Shown here: one piece after another, positions 27,832 to 36,934 of the stretch
How the letters are laid out: every line of letters begins with the position of its first letter
How positions within the stretch are numbered: the first letter of the stretch is position 1
From: Acidimicrobiia bacterium
GTDB lineage: Bacteria; Actinomycetota; Acidimicrobiia; Acidimicrobiales; Bin134
Direction of reading: 5' to 3'
Length of the DNA: 64,000 nucleotides
Assembly: GCA_022825005.1 (NCBI GenBank)
Contig: JAJDYU010000042.1
Location: forward strand, 1-64,000
Notes under the pieces: generated by a model
What the model was told of the DNA's origin: nothing
What the model saw: the letters and a program-made list of their open reading frames with translations, nothing else
Databases searched by the model: none
Translations under genes and position numbers: made by a program

Positions 27832-28378
27832 TCGATCAGGGGCTGACCTCGACCCGAGGCTCCAAGCGCTGCTGGACAAGGACGAGATCACCGACACCAT
27901 CCATCGGGTGGCCCGGGGCACCGACCGGCTCGACAAGGAGCTGATCGTCTCCGGCTATCAGCCCGACGGCTTCGACGACCACAACAACTTCCGAGGCAGT
28001 CCGACAGAGTTTGCCGATTGGGTGCTGGAGGTACTGGTGCACTTTGACTACACCCAGCACCTATTGGGCCAGTCCCGCATCCAACTCGAGGACGATGTGG
28101 CCTTCGTGGAGACTTACTGCAACGCCCACCACGTGGTGCACCCCACTGAGGAAGGGCCGGGCTCCGACATGCGCATGGGACTGCGCTACGTGGACCGCTT
28201 CGAGCGGCGCGACGGCGGTCCCTGGCTGATCGCCACCCGGATATGCGCATTCGAGTGGCGCTACACCCTGGTGCTGAATTATTCGTTCCCCTACGACGAC
28301 GACTTCACCATCGGCTACCGGGACCGCTCCGACATCACATACACCCGCCGAGGGCTAATGGGGGAGCCTCGAGAGTGA
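27824..28378 (+). CDS. SnoaL-like (NTF2-fold) protein
   Basis: A 184-residue NTF2-fold protein of the SnoaL_4 type: an N-terminal helix with LQALLDKDEITDTIHRVARGTDRLD, the central FDYTQHLLGQSRIQLEDDVAFVETY strand pair and a C-terminal RYVDRFERRDGGPW sheet. This group is related to small ring-hydroxylating dioxygenase subunits and to scytalone dehydratase; it has no obvious catalytic set of its own. GTG start at 27824, overlapping the bicupin gene, so translationally coupled. Confidence 0.78.
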   Translation: MNDRSGADLDPRLQALLDKDEITDTIHRVARGTDRLDKELIVSGYQPDGFDDHNNFRGSPTEFADWVLEVLVHFDYTQHLLGQSRIQLEDDVAFVETYCNAHHVVHPTEEGPGSDMRMGLRYVDRFERRDGGPWLIATRICAFEWRYTLVLNYSFPYDDDFTIGYRDRSDITYTRRGLMGEPRE

Positions 28379-28420
28379 TATCCGTCTGGGCTGACACCAC
28401 TTCGCAATCTCGGAGCGGAG

Positions 28421-28903
28421 ATGGCGCTCGATAGGCGGCACATCCGGTTTGAGCGGTTGGCTCTGGAGGAAGTGGTCCACGAGATGCTGACCCTGGCTGC
28501 TCGGGGCGACGGCTCGGGGTGGATCAATGTGCAGCCGCTGGTGGCCGACGAGGATCGGCCTCCCGAGTCGCCGATATTCAAGCTGTTCACGGCAAAGGGA
28601 CCCGCCGTCCCGCTGGGCACCTGGGTGCCGGGCCACCATCACCGGGACAAATGGCAGCCCGCCTCAGTGGGCTTGCAGCACGCCGGGGGACGGTACGCCG
28701 CCAAGCTCCTGGAGGAGCGGGGGGTGACCGAGCCCGACGGTTGGAACAGGCGCCAGGACCACATCAAGCGGGGTCTGGTGTATGAGCTGCCCGAGGGTCA
28801 GGATCCGCGAGTGGCGTTGGAGTTCCTGGTTGACGCCATGGCCAACCTTGTGGAGTTCCCGCTCAGTGGGCGCTGGCAGGCAATGGTTCTGACCCAGCGC
28901 TAG
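28421..28903 (+). CDS. Hypothetical protein, downstream of the bicupin/SnoaL pair
   Basis: A 160-residue soluble protein with no family that I recognise. It begins with a helix (FERLALEEVVHEMLTLAAR), has a middle section rich in His and Trp (GTWVPGHHHRDKWQPASVG), then YAAKLLEERGVTEPDGWN and a C-terminal FLVDAMANLVEFPLSGRWQ. No signal peptide or membrane helix. ATG at 28421, 42 bases after the SnoaL stop; its end overlaps the convergent acyl-CoA ligase by four bases. Probably the last gene of the bicupin operon. Confidence 0.6.
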   Translation: MALDRRHIRFERLALEEVVHEMLTLAARGDGSGWINVQPLVADEDRPPESPIFKLFTAKGPAVPLGTWVPGHHHRDKWQPASVGLQHAGGRYAAKLLEERGVTEPDGWNRRQDHIKRGLVYELPEGQDPRVALEFLVDAMANLVEFPLSGRWQAMVLTQR

Positions 28904-30564
28904 GTCTGGTCTTCCCCCGCCTTGAGCCGGTCGGCGGCGTCCTTTTTGAGCTGGCCCTTGGCTACTTTGCCCCCCGAGGACCGGGGGAGGGCGTCCACCA
29001 CGAACAAGTGCTCGGGCCACCACTCCCGGGAAACCCCGCGACTGGCCAGGTGCTCTCGGAGTCCGTCGAGATCCAGGCTGGTGCCCGGCACTAATTCCGT
29101 GTAGGCGGCCACCCGCTCGCCGAAAACTGGGTCGGGGGCGGCCACCGCGGCCACCATGGCCACCGCCGGGTGGGTCATCACCTCGTCTTCCACCGCGGGG
29201 GCGCTGATGTTCTTGCCCCCTCGGATGATGAAGTCCGACGTGCGCCCCACCACCCGCAGATAGCCGTCGTCGTCGATCTCCACGATGTCGCCCATCAGCA
29301 TCCGGCCATCGCCGGTCATCAGCTCAGCGTTGGCTTTGGGGTCGTCGTAGTACCCCAGCGCGGTGGCTGGCCCTCTACAGGCAGGCTGCCCTCGGCCTCG
29401 CAGCTCGGGAAGCAGGGAGCCCTCGTCGGGGTCGTAAAGTGCGCAGTCCATCTCCGGCTCGCACTTGCCCCCAGAGCGCAGCCGGGCCGACCGGGGATCG
29501 CTCAGCCGGGTGCCGCTCAGCATCCCGGTCTCATTGGAGCCGTAGAAATTCAACACCGTGCAGCCGGTGCGATCCTCGAATTCGGATGCCCGCTGGTAGG
29601 GGATGGCCTCGCCGCCAGTGAACATGATGCGCAGTGACGACAAGTCGTGATCGTCGAACACCGGCGAGTTCAGCATCATGATGAACTGGGTGGTCACCGC
29701 GCACAGCACAGTCACCCGCTCGGCCTCGATGAGGCGAATCAGCGCGGCGGCGTCGAAGTCGGCCATCACCACGGTGGGAACACTCAGGATGGTGGGGGTG
29801 TAGTGGGCGGTCCAAAGCCCGAAGCCGAACGGCGCGGGCACCGGCACGCAGAACACCTCGTCGGACCCCAATCCGCTGTACTCCACCGCCTTCTGATGGA
29901 AGTAGAACCACCGGTTGTGGGTCTGCATCACGCACTTGGGCAACCCGGTGGTGCCCGACGTGGAGTTCAGCAAGCACAGTTCCGAGGCCCCAAGACGGCG
30001 TGTCTCGACGGCCTCGGCGAAACCCGAGACAGACTCCGGTTTGGGAGCATCCTCACCATTGAGAGCGATGGCCGCACCCTGGCCGGGGCCTTCGATGGTG
30101 ATGTGGTGGCTTAGGTCGGGCAGGCTTTGTCGCAATTCAGCCACCGCTTCGGCCGCCGGCCGGCCTCGAAGCTCCGCACCGGTGACAACAGCCCGAGCCC
30201 CAGATTTCTCAACCAAGTTGGCAATTTCCGCCGGCCCAGCCCGGTGGCCGATCCCCATAACCACCACCCCGGCCTTGTCGGCACCCGTGAAAGCGGCATG
30301 GATGGCCGCGCCATCCGGCAATATCACCGCCGCCCGGTCGCCCCGATCCAGCCCCGCCGCCAACAGCGCAGCGGCTACCCGATCGGACAGCCGGTCATAG
30401 CCCGCCCAGGAGGTCCGATCGATGCTCCCCGAAGAGCCTTCCCCGAGCGAGCGGCTCCACGTGATGTAGGCGACATCGTCAGGTCGCTGGGCAGCGTTGC
30501 GGCGGATCAGGTCCGTAGGAGTCTCATGCCCCCACCAACCCGCCGCCATATAGGCAGCAGCCAC
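28900..30564 (-). CDS. AMP-dependent acyl-CoA synthetase/ligase
   Basis: A 554-residue ANL-superfamily adenylate-forming ligase. The phosphate-binding loop is STSGTTGLPKCV, motif NFYGSNETGMLSG is the adenine-binding aromatic motif, GDIVEIDDDGYLRVVGRTSDFI the hinge and SSGGKVAKGQLKK holds the catalytic Lys. Its closest layout is medium-chain or aromatic acyl-CoA ligases such as cyclohexanecarboxylate or benzoate types; the acid is unknown. The GTG at 30564 and an ATG at 30549 are both possible starts. Confidence 0.88.
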   Translation of the reverse strand: MAAAYMAAGWWGHETPTDLIRRNAAQRPDDVAYITWSRSLGEGSSGSIDRTSWAGYDRLSDRVAAALLAAGLDRGDRAAVILPDGAAIHAAFTGADKAGVVVMGIGHRAGPAEIANLVEKSGARAVVTGAELRGRPAAEAVAELRQSLPDLSHHITIEGPGQGAAIALNGEDAPKPESVSGFAEAVETRRLGASELCLLNSTSGTTGLPKCVMQTHNRWFYFHQKAVEYSGLGSDEVFCVPVPAPFGFGLWTAHYTPTILSVPTVVMADFDAAALIRLIEAERVTVLCAVTTQFIMMLNSPVFDDHDLSSLRIMFTGGEAIPYQRASEFEDRTGCTVLNFYGSNETGMLSGTRLSDPRSARLRSGGKCEPEMDCALYDPDEGSLLPELRGRGQPACRGPATALGYYDDPKANAELMTGDGRMLMGDIVEIDDDGYLRVVGRTSDFIIRGGKNISAPAVEDEVMTHPAVAMVAAVAAPDPVFGERVAAYTELVPGTSLDLDGLREHLASRGVSREWWPEHLFVVDALPRSSGGKVAKGQLKKDAADRLKAGEDQT

Positions 30565-30603
30565 CTCAGGATCAGCAGCGGTGTTTTTCAGGGAGAGTCC
30601 TCC

Positions 30604-32292
30604 CTAGGTGGTAGCAATGGTGAGCGTGTAACTGCCCAAGTCGTATCCTTCGACCGCGACATAGTAGGTGCCTGAACTCGGCGCCTCCCATTGGATGCGG
30701 GGTGCCAAGCCTATTTGGTCGTCGCTGTATTCCAAGGATTCCAGACTGGAGTCAAACAGCTCCAATGTTGGGTCCGTCATCCCTACCGGGGTCACATCAA
30801 TTTGGTAGGCCTCGCCCGCTCTTGCTCGGAACTCAAAGAAATCAATGTCGAGATCGCGTTCGATCACACCCTCTATGGGACTATCTGCCTCAACGACAGT
30901 GGCGTTATCGAACCAGTCAGCATGATCGTCACGCTCGTTGCTTGCGGTCGCGAGCGTGATCAAGAGCGTGTAAGTGCCCAAGTCGTATCCTTCGACTGCG
31001 ACATAGTAGGTGCCTGAACTCGGCGCCTTCCATTGAATGCGGGGGGCAAGGTCAATGTAGTCGTCGCTGTAGGCCAGTTCTTCGAAGGTGTCATACAGCG
31101 CCACATATGGATCCGACATCGTTATCGGAGCTACGTCGATTTGGTAGACCACGCCTGATTCGGCTTGGAAGACAAAGTAATCGATGTCAAAACGATCTTC
31201 GATTGCGCCCTCGATGGGTTCATCGACCGCAGCGACGGTGGCGTCCTCGTACCAGTCGGCATGATCGTCAGGGCCGGCATCTACGAATTCGTCGCCGGGG
31301 TCATCTAGTCCTTGGGCGATTCCAGAGGCGAACAGGTCGGGTACGCAGGCGAACATGACTAAGCCGGCTTCGATAGCGGCGGGATCGTCCTCATCAGCAG
31401 TCAATGCGGCGGGGTCGATGTCGCGGGCCCACTCTCGCAGGCACGATTTCTCGTCCTCGCTCAGCTCATCGGGTTCCACGCCTAACCCCTGAGCCGCGAA
31501 GGTAACGACCAGATCGGGAAGGCAGGCGAACATGCCGAAGCTGGCTGCGACGAAGGTGAAATCGTCCTCGTCGGCTAGGAAAGCGGCGGGGTCAATGTCG
31601 CGGACCCATTCTCGCAGGCACGATTTCTCGTCCTCGCTCAGCTCATCGGGTTCCACGCCTAACCCCTGAGCTGCGAGTTCCTGAATCGCAAAGGCGATCA
31701 GCAGGTCGGGTACGCAGGCGATCACGCCGAAACTGGCACCGACGGCGGCGAGATCGTCTTCACCGGCGACGAGGGCAGCGGGGTCAATGCTGGGGATCCA
31801 ATTTTGCAGGCATGCCTTCTCGTCGTCCCCAAAGTCCACATCAAACTCCGCACCCAGACTTTCTTGGAGTGTGTCAGATTCAAACGCGGCGATCGTCGTC
31901 GCGAGAATCAGGTCGCGGGCAGCCTCCGGGTCAAGACATCCATACAGCGAGGCATCCAATTCCTCTTTGGCAGCCTGTGCTTCCTCCAACTCCTCAAATG
32001 ACGCGTCCATCCCCACATCCCATATGGTGACCTCTCCCAAGACGGTCCATTCCAAAGCTGACTCGAATGACCCATCATCGAGTTCGTCGCGGACGCACTC
32101 CTGTTCGGAGGCTGTGAGAGTGTCGAGTATTTCCTGGTAAGTGGTCTCTTGGTCGATATCGAATTCGGTGCTGGTCTGGGACGAGCCTCCCCCGCAGGCA
32201 GCGAGCACTGTAAGGCCCGCGGCGCACAGTATGGCGACTGCCTGTGCGCCTATTGGGAGACGACCTTGCCTACGCAACCGATGACCATGCAT
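30604..32292 (-). CDS. Lipoprotein with four Cys-pair repeats and two PPC domains
   Basis: A 562-residue secreted lipoprotein. The signal sequence ends in the lipobox VLAACGGG (Cys near residue 33). Residues about 45-310 hold four repeats of some 60 residues, each with two Cys (such as DEKSCLREW then CLPDLVV), probably disulfide-bonded. Residues about 325-562 hold two bacterial pre-peptidase C-terminal (PPC)-like beta domains, each ending APSSGTYYVAVEGYDLGxYTL. No protease domain is present. The ATG at 32292 is chosen to leave a normal signal peptide. Likely surface binding; stop at 30604. Confidence 0.75.
   Translation of the reverse strand: MHGHRLRRQGRLPIGAQAVAILCAAGLTVLAACGGGSSQTSTEFDIDQETTYQEILDTLTASEQECVRDELDDGSFESALEWTVLGEVTIWDVGMDASFEELEEAQAAKEELDASLYGCLDPEAARDLILATTIAAFESDTLQESLGAEFDVDFGDDEKACLQNWIPSIDPAALVAGEDDLAAVGASFGVIACVPDLLIAFAIQELAAQGLGVEPDELSEDEKSCLREWVRDIDPAAFLADEDDFTFVAASFGMFACLPDLVVTFAAQGLGVEPDELSEDEKSCLREWARDIDPAALTADEDDPAAIEAGLVMFACVPDLFASGIAQGLDDPGDEFVDAGPDDHADWYEDATVAAVDEPIEGAIEDRFDIDYFVFQAESGVVYQIDVAPITMSDPYVALYDTFEELAYSDDYIDLAPRIQWKAPSSGTYYVAVEGYDLGTYTLLITLATASNERDDHADWFDNATVVEADSPIEGVIERDLDIDFFEFRARAGEAYQIDVTPVGMTDPTLELFDSSLESLEYSDDQIGLAPRIQWEAPSSGTYYVAVEGYDLGSYTLTIATT
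30623..31027 (-). repeat. 63-bp repeat shared by the two PPC domains
   Basis: Positions 30623-30685 and 30965-31027 match over 63 bases with two differences, at 342-base (114-codon) spacing. They encode the same end of the two PPC domains and are far more alike than the remainder of those domains, suggesting gene conversion. Confidence 0.8.
31433..31671 (-). repeat. Near-tandem 62-bp identical repeat inside the lipoprotein gene
   Basis: Positions 31433-31494 and 31610-31671 are identical over 62 bases, at a spacing of 177 bases (59 codons), matching two of the Cys-pair domains. Identity at third codon positions implies recent duplication or gene conversion. Confidence 0.85.
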
Positions 32293-32485
32293 TTGCCGTT
32301 GCTGTGTCGATCGCACAAACGGACCCCCCAAACCTCGTTCGATTCCACCCAGAACGTATCAAAGGCATGCGGAAACTATGTGATCTATGTATCAATGAAG
32401 TCAGTAGGGGATGCAAGAAGCAAAGATCTAAATCGGCCCATAAGTTGGACCTGAGAAGGAAGACAATTGCTGAGGTTGGAAGATC

Positions 32486-33742
32486 CTAGAAGCTGTTGGG
32501 GTCGGTGATCACCGAGTCGGGGATGGGGTGGCGGAAGAGGTCGCTGGCGTTGGCCCAACAGATGCGGGCGACCTCGTCGTCGGGGATGCCGGCAAGCTGT
32601 TTGCGGAGCAGTTCCTGGGTGTTGGGCCAGGTGGAGTCGGCGTGGGGGTAGTCGGACTCCACCATAAGGTTCTCCAGGCCCATGTAGTGGCGTTGGTCGA
32701 AGGCCGAGGGGTCGTCGATGGCGCAGAACCAGAAGTTGCGGCGCAGGGTGTCGGCGGGGGACAGCTCGACGTCGTTCCAGGTGCCGTACATGGAGTCGTA
32801 CTTGCGGACGTGCTCGAGGCGGTCCAACAGCCCGGCCACCCAGCCGAGGCCCCCTTCGCTGAGGGCGATCTTGATGTTGGGGAACCGCACCGGGATCTTG
32901 GAGTACAGCCAGTCGACCGCGGCGAACATGGCGTAGCCGAAGAACAGCACCCCCACGGTGTCGGAGGGGGCGTCGGGGGAGGTGGCCGGCGAGGTGCCCG
33001 AGGAGCCGACGTGCAGGCACACCACCGTCTCGGTTTCCTGGCATGCGGCCATGATCGGGTCCCAGTGGCCTGAGTGCAGGCTGGGGAACCCCAGAGAGTG
33101 GGGGGCCTCGGAGAAGCTGATGGCCTTGTAGCCCCGTTCGGCGTTGCGGTACACCTCGGCTGCGCCCACCTCGGGATCGAGGAAGTAGGTGAGCTGACAG
33201 GGGATCATGCGGTCGGGATAGGCCCCGGACCACTCCTCGATATTCCAGTCGTTCCAGGCCCGCACCGCGGCCAAGGCCAGATCGGGGTCGTCGGTGAGCT
33301 GCTGGAAACGCTGTCCGCAGAAGCCGGGCAAAAACGACGGGAAGCACAGCGAGGCGTACACGCCGTTGAGGTCCATGTCGGCGATCCGGGCGTCGATGTC
33401 CCATGACCCCCGGCGCATGTCCTCGAAGCGGGTGGGTTCGAAGCTGTACTCGCTGACCGGGCGGCCCACTACTGCGTTGAATCCCACATTGGGCAGCGAG
33501 TGGCCGGCGTATAGCCAGGTCTCCGATCCGTCGTCGAGCGTGGCCACCCGGGGAGCGTCGTCGGCATATTTGGCCGGGAATCGATCGGCGAACGCCCCAG
33601 GAGGCTCCACAATGTGGTCGTCCACCGAGATCATCGGCGTCCACCGATCGGCCCTCTCAGGCTCGGGCAGAAAGGTGACCTGGCCCTTGACGTGCTGGGT
33701 GAAAGAGGTGTCAGCAGTGAGGTCGTCGAGCGAGATGGCCAT
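32486..33742 (-). CDS. Amidohydrolase family protein (amidohydrolase-2 type)
   Basis: A 418-residue TIM-barrel hydrolase. The first metal motif appears as SVDDHIVEPPGAF (Asp-x-His form), with CLHVGSSG around the middle, FPNIKIALSEGG and VESDYPHADSTWP near the C-terminus giving the later metal ligands. It resembles the 7517-8593 protein in order of motifs but is longer by an N-terminal extension, and is of the group of uncharacterised actinobacterial amidohydrolases of this type. Substrate not known. Follows the gene at 33761 on the same strand by 18 bases. Confidence 0.83.
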   Translation of the reverse strand: MAISLDDLTADTSFTQHVKGQVTFLPEPERADRWTPMISVDDHIVEPPGAFADRFPAKYADDAPRVATLDDGSETWLYAGHSLPNVGFNAVVGRPVSEYSFEPTRFEDMRRGSWDIDARIADMDLNGVYASLCFPSFLPGFCGQRFQQLTDDPDLALAAVRAWNDWNIEEWSGAYPDRMIPCQLTYFLDPEVGAAEVYRNAERGYKAISFSEAPHSLGFPSLHSGHWDPIMAACQETETVVCLHVGSSGTSPATSPDAPSDTVGVLFFGYAMFAAVDWLYSKIPVRFPNIKIALSEGGLGWVAGLLDRLEHVRKYDSMYGTWNDVELSPADTLRRNFWFCAIDDPSAFDQRHYMGLENLMVESDYPHADSTWPNTQELLRKQLAGIPDDEVARICWANASDLFRHPIPDSVITDPNSF

Positions 33743-33760
33743 GTCTAAGCTTGCCGCGAA

Positions 33761-34219
33761 TCAGCCCGGTTGGGCCACTGAAAGGCGCACTTGGAGGTCG
33801 GTGAAGTTGGGGGGACCGAGGCCGTCGCTGCAATGCAGGGACAAGTGGCGCTCGGCTTTTTCGACGATCATGCCGGCGTTGCCCAGCCAAGCCGTCTCCA
33901 AGCCCCCCAGATCCCAGGCATTCCACACCTCCAAACGCCGGGCCTTGGCGCCGATCACTGTCAGCTCCACTTCGATCGGGCTGGTGTCGGACCAAAGGGA
34001 GATGATCTCCGAAGTGGCCCCGTTCACTTCGAGGAGCCCGTTCACCGCGGCCAGCTTGAGGGCTTGGCGTCGATCGGGCCGGGCGGCGATCCGCTCTACA
34101 CGTACCTTGGTGCCCTCCGAGGCCGCCAAGCGCAGAAGCGGCCGAACGTCGCTCCCGCGACGCTCAACGGTCTCGGCTCCGTCGGCAAACAGATCGCTGA
34201 GTGTGGAGTTGGCCGTCAT
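33761..34219 (-). CDS. Hypothetical protein
   Basis: A 152-residue soluble protein with no recognised domain. It has a helical N-terminal third, then alternating strand-like segments (VELTVIGAKARRLEVWNAWD) and ends NFTDLQVRLSVAQPG. No signal peptide or membrane helix. The ATG at 34219 is followed by the amidohydrolase gene after 18 bases, so the two are probably co-transcribed; this is the only hint about its role. Confidence 0.6.
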   Translation of the reverse strand: MTANSTLSDLFADGAETVERRGSDVRPLLRLAASEGTKVRVERIAARPDRRQALKLAAVNGLLEVNGATSEIISLWSDTSPIEVELTVIGAKARRLEVWNAWDLGGLETAWLGNAGMIVEKAERHLSLHCSDGLGPPNFTDLQVRLSVAQPG

Positions 34220-34274
34220 GTTCCCTCAGTCATGGCCGGGGGGCGTGTCATAGACAGGAGTTCTGGAGTGGCCG

Positions 34275-34910
34275 TCATGGCCGGGCAAAGGGGTCGAGGC
34301 CCTGGTCATCCCATGTGGGGGTGGGCCTGCGCTTGGTGGCCCAGCAATAGCGCAGCATGGACTCGGGCAGACTCAGCTCCTCGATGGCCCCGGTCCGGGG
34401 GTTGAAGCGTTGAGGGGCTTGTCCGACGGCCATCAGCGTCCGATTGTCCTCGCCGAACACCGCCGAGGATGAGCGCTCCGACAGGTTCTTCCAATAGCGG
34501 CGGCGCACGGCGGTAATCGACGGCGGGGTTCCCCGGGGGGTGAGCTTGAAAATGGAGTCGCCCGCCTGCCACGGCCCCGACGACGATGGCTGCTCTGGCT
34601 GGGGGGCGGGGTTGAGGGCGGGGTATTCGGCGGGAGGCTCTGTAGCAGGGGCGAGGGAAGCTTCTGGCTGCTGGCTGGTGGCAGGCTCAGGCGGGAGCGC
34701 CGGAGGTTCGCTGATGATGCCCGGCGCTGAAGCGGAGTCGGGAACCTCTGGTGACACTGGAGCGTCAACTATCAGCCACCCCGGTGTCCCGGTGGTGCGG
34801 GGGCGGAAGGTGCGTCGGATGGGCTTGCCCATCCAATCCAAGATGATGGCCAGGGTGGCCAGCGCCAGCATGATCAGCAGAAAGACGAAGAAGACGGCAA
34901 TGGAGGACAT
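34275..34910 (-). CDS. Membrane-anchored proline-rich hypothetical protein
   Basis: A 211-residue protein with one N-terminal membrane helix (AVFFVFLLIMLALATLAIIL), a basic stop-transfer stretch (KPIRRTFRPR), a long Pro/Ala/Glu/Ser-rich linker from about residue 50 to 125 and a compact C-terminal part with ITAVRRRYWKNLSERSSSAVFG and CWATKRRPTPTW. Low-complexity linker and single anchor suggest an N-in orientation with a domain held off the membrane. No family assigned. Confidence 0.6.
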   Translation of the reverse strand: MSSIAVFFVFLLIMLALATLAIILDWMGKPIRRTFRPRTTGTPGWLIVDAPVSPEVPDSASAPGIISEPPALPPEPATSQQPEASLAPATEPPAEYPALNPAPQPEQPSSSGPWQAGDSIFKLTPRGTPPSITAVRRRYWKNLSERSSSAVFGEDNRTLMAVGQAPQRFNPRTGAIEELSLPESMLRYCWATKRRPTPTWDDQGLDPFARP

Positions 34911-34934
34911 AGCTCTAGTGGTTGGATTTTACGC

Positions 34935-35732
34935 TCAGCGCCCCTGAAAAAGGGGTTCGCGGTGCTCGGAGAAAGCGGCCCGGCCTTCGGCGAAGTCCTC
35001 GCTGGCCCAGCAGTCGGCGATGGCGTCCAGGGCTGCCTGTCGATCCCCCCGGCCCGCGGCCGCGGCAATCGACAGTTTCACCGCCCGCAGAGTAAGGGGA
35101 GCATTGGCCACCAGGCGGGAGCAGAGGTTGTCGACCTCCCGGTCGAGCTGATCGGCGGGCACCACCTTGTAGGCCAAGCCCATGGCCGCGGCCTCATCGG
35201 CGCCGAACCGATCCCCGGTCATCAAGACGCGCGCGGCATTGGCGTCACCCACCCGGCACACCAACTGCTCGACGCCCTCGATGGGATAGCCGACCCCCAG
35301 GCGGGCGGCGGGGATGCCGAACTGCGAGCGGTCGGTGGCCACTAGCAGATCGGCGTGAAGGGCGACTAGGAGCCCACCGCCAAGGCAGTAGCCGTCCACC
35401 GCGGCGATCAGCGGCTTGTTGAGGCGGCCGAGAGCGGCTGGTCCTCGACCGGTTCGGGCATCGTCGGGGGAGGGGTTACGGCTCGGGCCCCGAGCGGAGT
35501 CCAAGTTTCCGATGTCGGCGCCGGAGGCGAACGCCCGACCCCCGGCACCGGAAATGACCACCACCCGAATCTCCTCGTCTTGCTCGTAGGCGTCGACAAC
35601 GACGGCCAGCGCCGCGAACATGTCGGTGGTGATGGCGTTGTGCCGCTCGGGAATGTTGAACACGATGCGGCCGACCGCGCCCTCGACCTCGGCGATCAGC
35701 TTGTCGGTTCCGGTATCCACGCTCTGGGCCAT
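34935..35732 (-). CDS. Enoyl-CoA hydratase/isomerase family protein
   Basis: A 265-residue crotonase-fold enzyme. The oxyanion-hole segments are GAGGRAFASGADIG and DGYCLGGGLLVALHADLLVA, with the usual following RSQFGIPAARLGVGYP. Glu residues of hydratases are partly replaced (the second catalytic position is in PIEGVEQLVCRVGDA), so the exact reaction is not certain. It is divergent from the CoA-transferase gene; the pair suggests acyl-CoA catabolism. Confidence 0.85.
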   Translation of the reverse strand: MAQSVDTGTDKLIAEVEGAVGRIVFNIPERHNAITTDMFAALAVVVDAYEQDEEIRVVVISGAGGRAFASGADIGNLDSARGPSRNPSPDDARTGRGPAALGRLNKPLIAAVDGYCLGGGLLVALHADLLVATDRSQFGIPAARLGVGYPIEGVEQLVCRVGDANAARVLMTGDRFGADEAAAMGLAYKVVPADQLDREVDNLCSRLVANAPLTLRAVKLSIAAAAGRGDRQAALDAIADCWASEDFAEGRAAFSEHREPLFQGR

Positions 35733-35749
35733 GGGGTAGTAGTAGCACG

Positions 35750-36922
35750 ATGGCCATGTACGACCGAACCGAGGCCGGAAATGGGCCGCTCGACGGCCTG
35801 CGGGTTATCGACCTCACCAGGGCCCGGGCTGGTCCGACCTGCACCCGGCAGTTGGCTGACATGGGGGCCGAGGTGATTCGCGTCGTCGAGCCCGGTGTCT
35901 ACTCTTTGGGCGGGTCAGACACCTACAACCTCCAGCGCAACAAGCGGTCGATGGTGCTCGACCTGACCGACGATCAGGCCAGGGAGGCGTTCTTCCGGCT
36001 GACTGATCGTGCCGACGTAGTGGTGGAGAACTATCGGCCGGCGGTGAAGGACCGCCTGGGCATCGGCTATGAGGTGCTCTCAGCCCGCAACTCCCGGTTG
36101 GTGTACGCCAGCCTGTCGGGGTTTGGGCAAGAGGGCCCGTATGCCGGCCGCCCGGGGGTGGACCAGATCGCCCAAGGGCTGAGCGGGCTGATGAGCGTGA
36201 CCGGGCCACCGGGGAGCGGGCCATGGCGGGTGGGGATTGCCATCTCCGACACGGCGGCGGGAACGTTCCTCACCCAGGGGGTGTTGGCCGCGCTGTTGGC
36301 GCGGGAGCGCACCGGGCGGGGTCAGTGGGTCCACACGTCGTTACTCGAAGCGGCAATTAACTTCATGGACTTCCAGGCGGTGCGCTGGCTGACCGACGGC
36401 GAGGTCCCGCCCCAGGAGGGCAACAACCATCCCACTATCGTGCCTATGGGCATGTTCACCACTGCCGACGGGCACGTCAACGTGGCCCCAATGTCCCGGT
36501 GGGAGACCTTCGCCGAGGCGCTGGGCGCTCCCGAGTTGGTGGCCGACCCACGATTCGCCGACCGCGACGCCCGTACGGCCCACCGCACTGAACTGGATGA
36601 GGTCATCGAGCAGCGCTTGGCCACCGCCACCACCGCCGAATGGGTGGAGCGGCTCAACGCCGCCGGGTGCCCTTGCGGGCCGGTGCTAGCGGTGGACGAG
36701 ACTTTCTCTGATCCCCAGGTGGAGCACCTGAACATCTATTCGATGGTTCCCGACCCCGACGGCGGGAAGCTGGCGGTGCTGCGGCTCCCCCTCACATTTT
36801 CCGACACCCCGGCGGCAGTGGGCACCGGGCCCGTCCACCCCGGTCACCACACGGAAGAGATCCTCGCCGAACTGGGCTACGAAGACGCCGATATCGAAGC
36901 GCTGATAGCCAGCACCGACTGA
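35750..36922 (+). CDS. CaiB/BaiF family (class III) CoA-transferase
   Basis: A 390-residue CoA transferase of family III. It begins GPLDGLRVIDLTRARAGP, with RNKRSMVLDLTDDQAREAF, VVVENYRPAVKDRLGIGYEVL and SGFGQEGPYAGRPGVDQIAQG, all hallmark segments; the catalytic Asp is expected in PGVDQIAQG. The family moves CoA between acids such as formyl-CoA and oxalate or bile acids; acceptor and donor are unknown here. Promoter spacing with the divergent enoyl-CoA hydratase is only 17 bases. Confidence 0.87.
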   Translation: MAMYDRTEAGNGPLDGLRVIDLTRARAGPTCTRQLADMGAEVIRVVEPGVYSLGGSDTYNLQRNKRSMVLDLTDDQAREAFFRLTDRADVVVENYRPAVKDRLGIGYEVLSARNSRLVYASLSGFGQEGPYAGRPGVDQIAQGLSGLMSVTGPPGSGPWRVGIAISDTAAGTFLTQGVLAALLARERTGRGQWVHTSLLEAAINFMDFQAVRWLTDGEVPPQEGNNHPTIVPMGMFTTADGHVNVAPMSRWETFAEALGAPELVADPRFADRDARTAHRTELDEVIEQRLATATTAEWVERLNAAGCPCGPVLAVDETFSDPQVEHLNIYSMVPDPDGGKLAVLRLPLTFSDTPAAVGTGPVHPGHHTEEILAELGYEDADIEALIASTD

Positions 36923-36934
36923 CCCGGACCGCGG

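Noticed and set aside
30590-30605. AGGGAG/CTCCCT hairpin at the lipoprotein stop as a terminator
   Set aside because: It overlaps the stop codon and is followed on the minus strand by GAAAAA rather than a U-tract, so a termination role is not supported.
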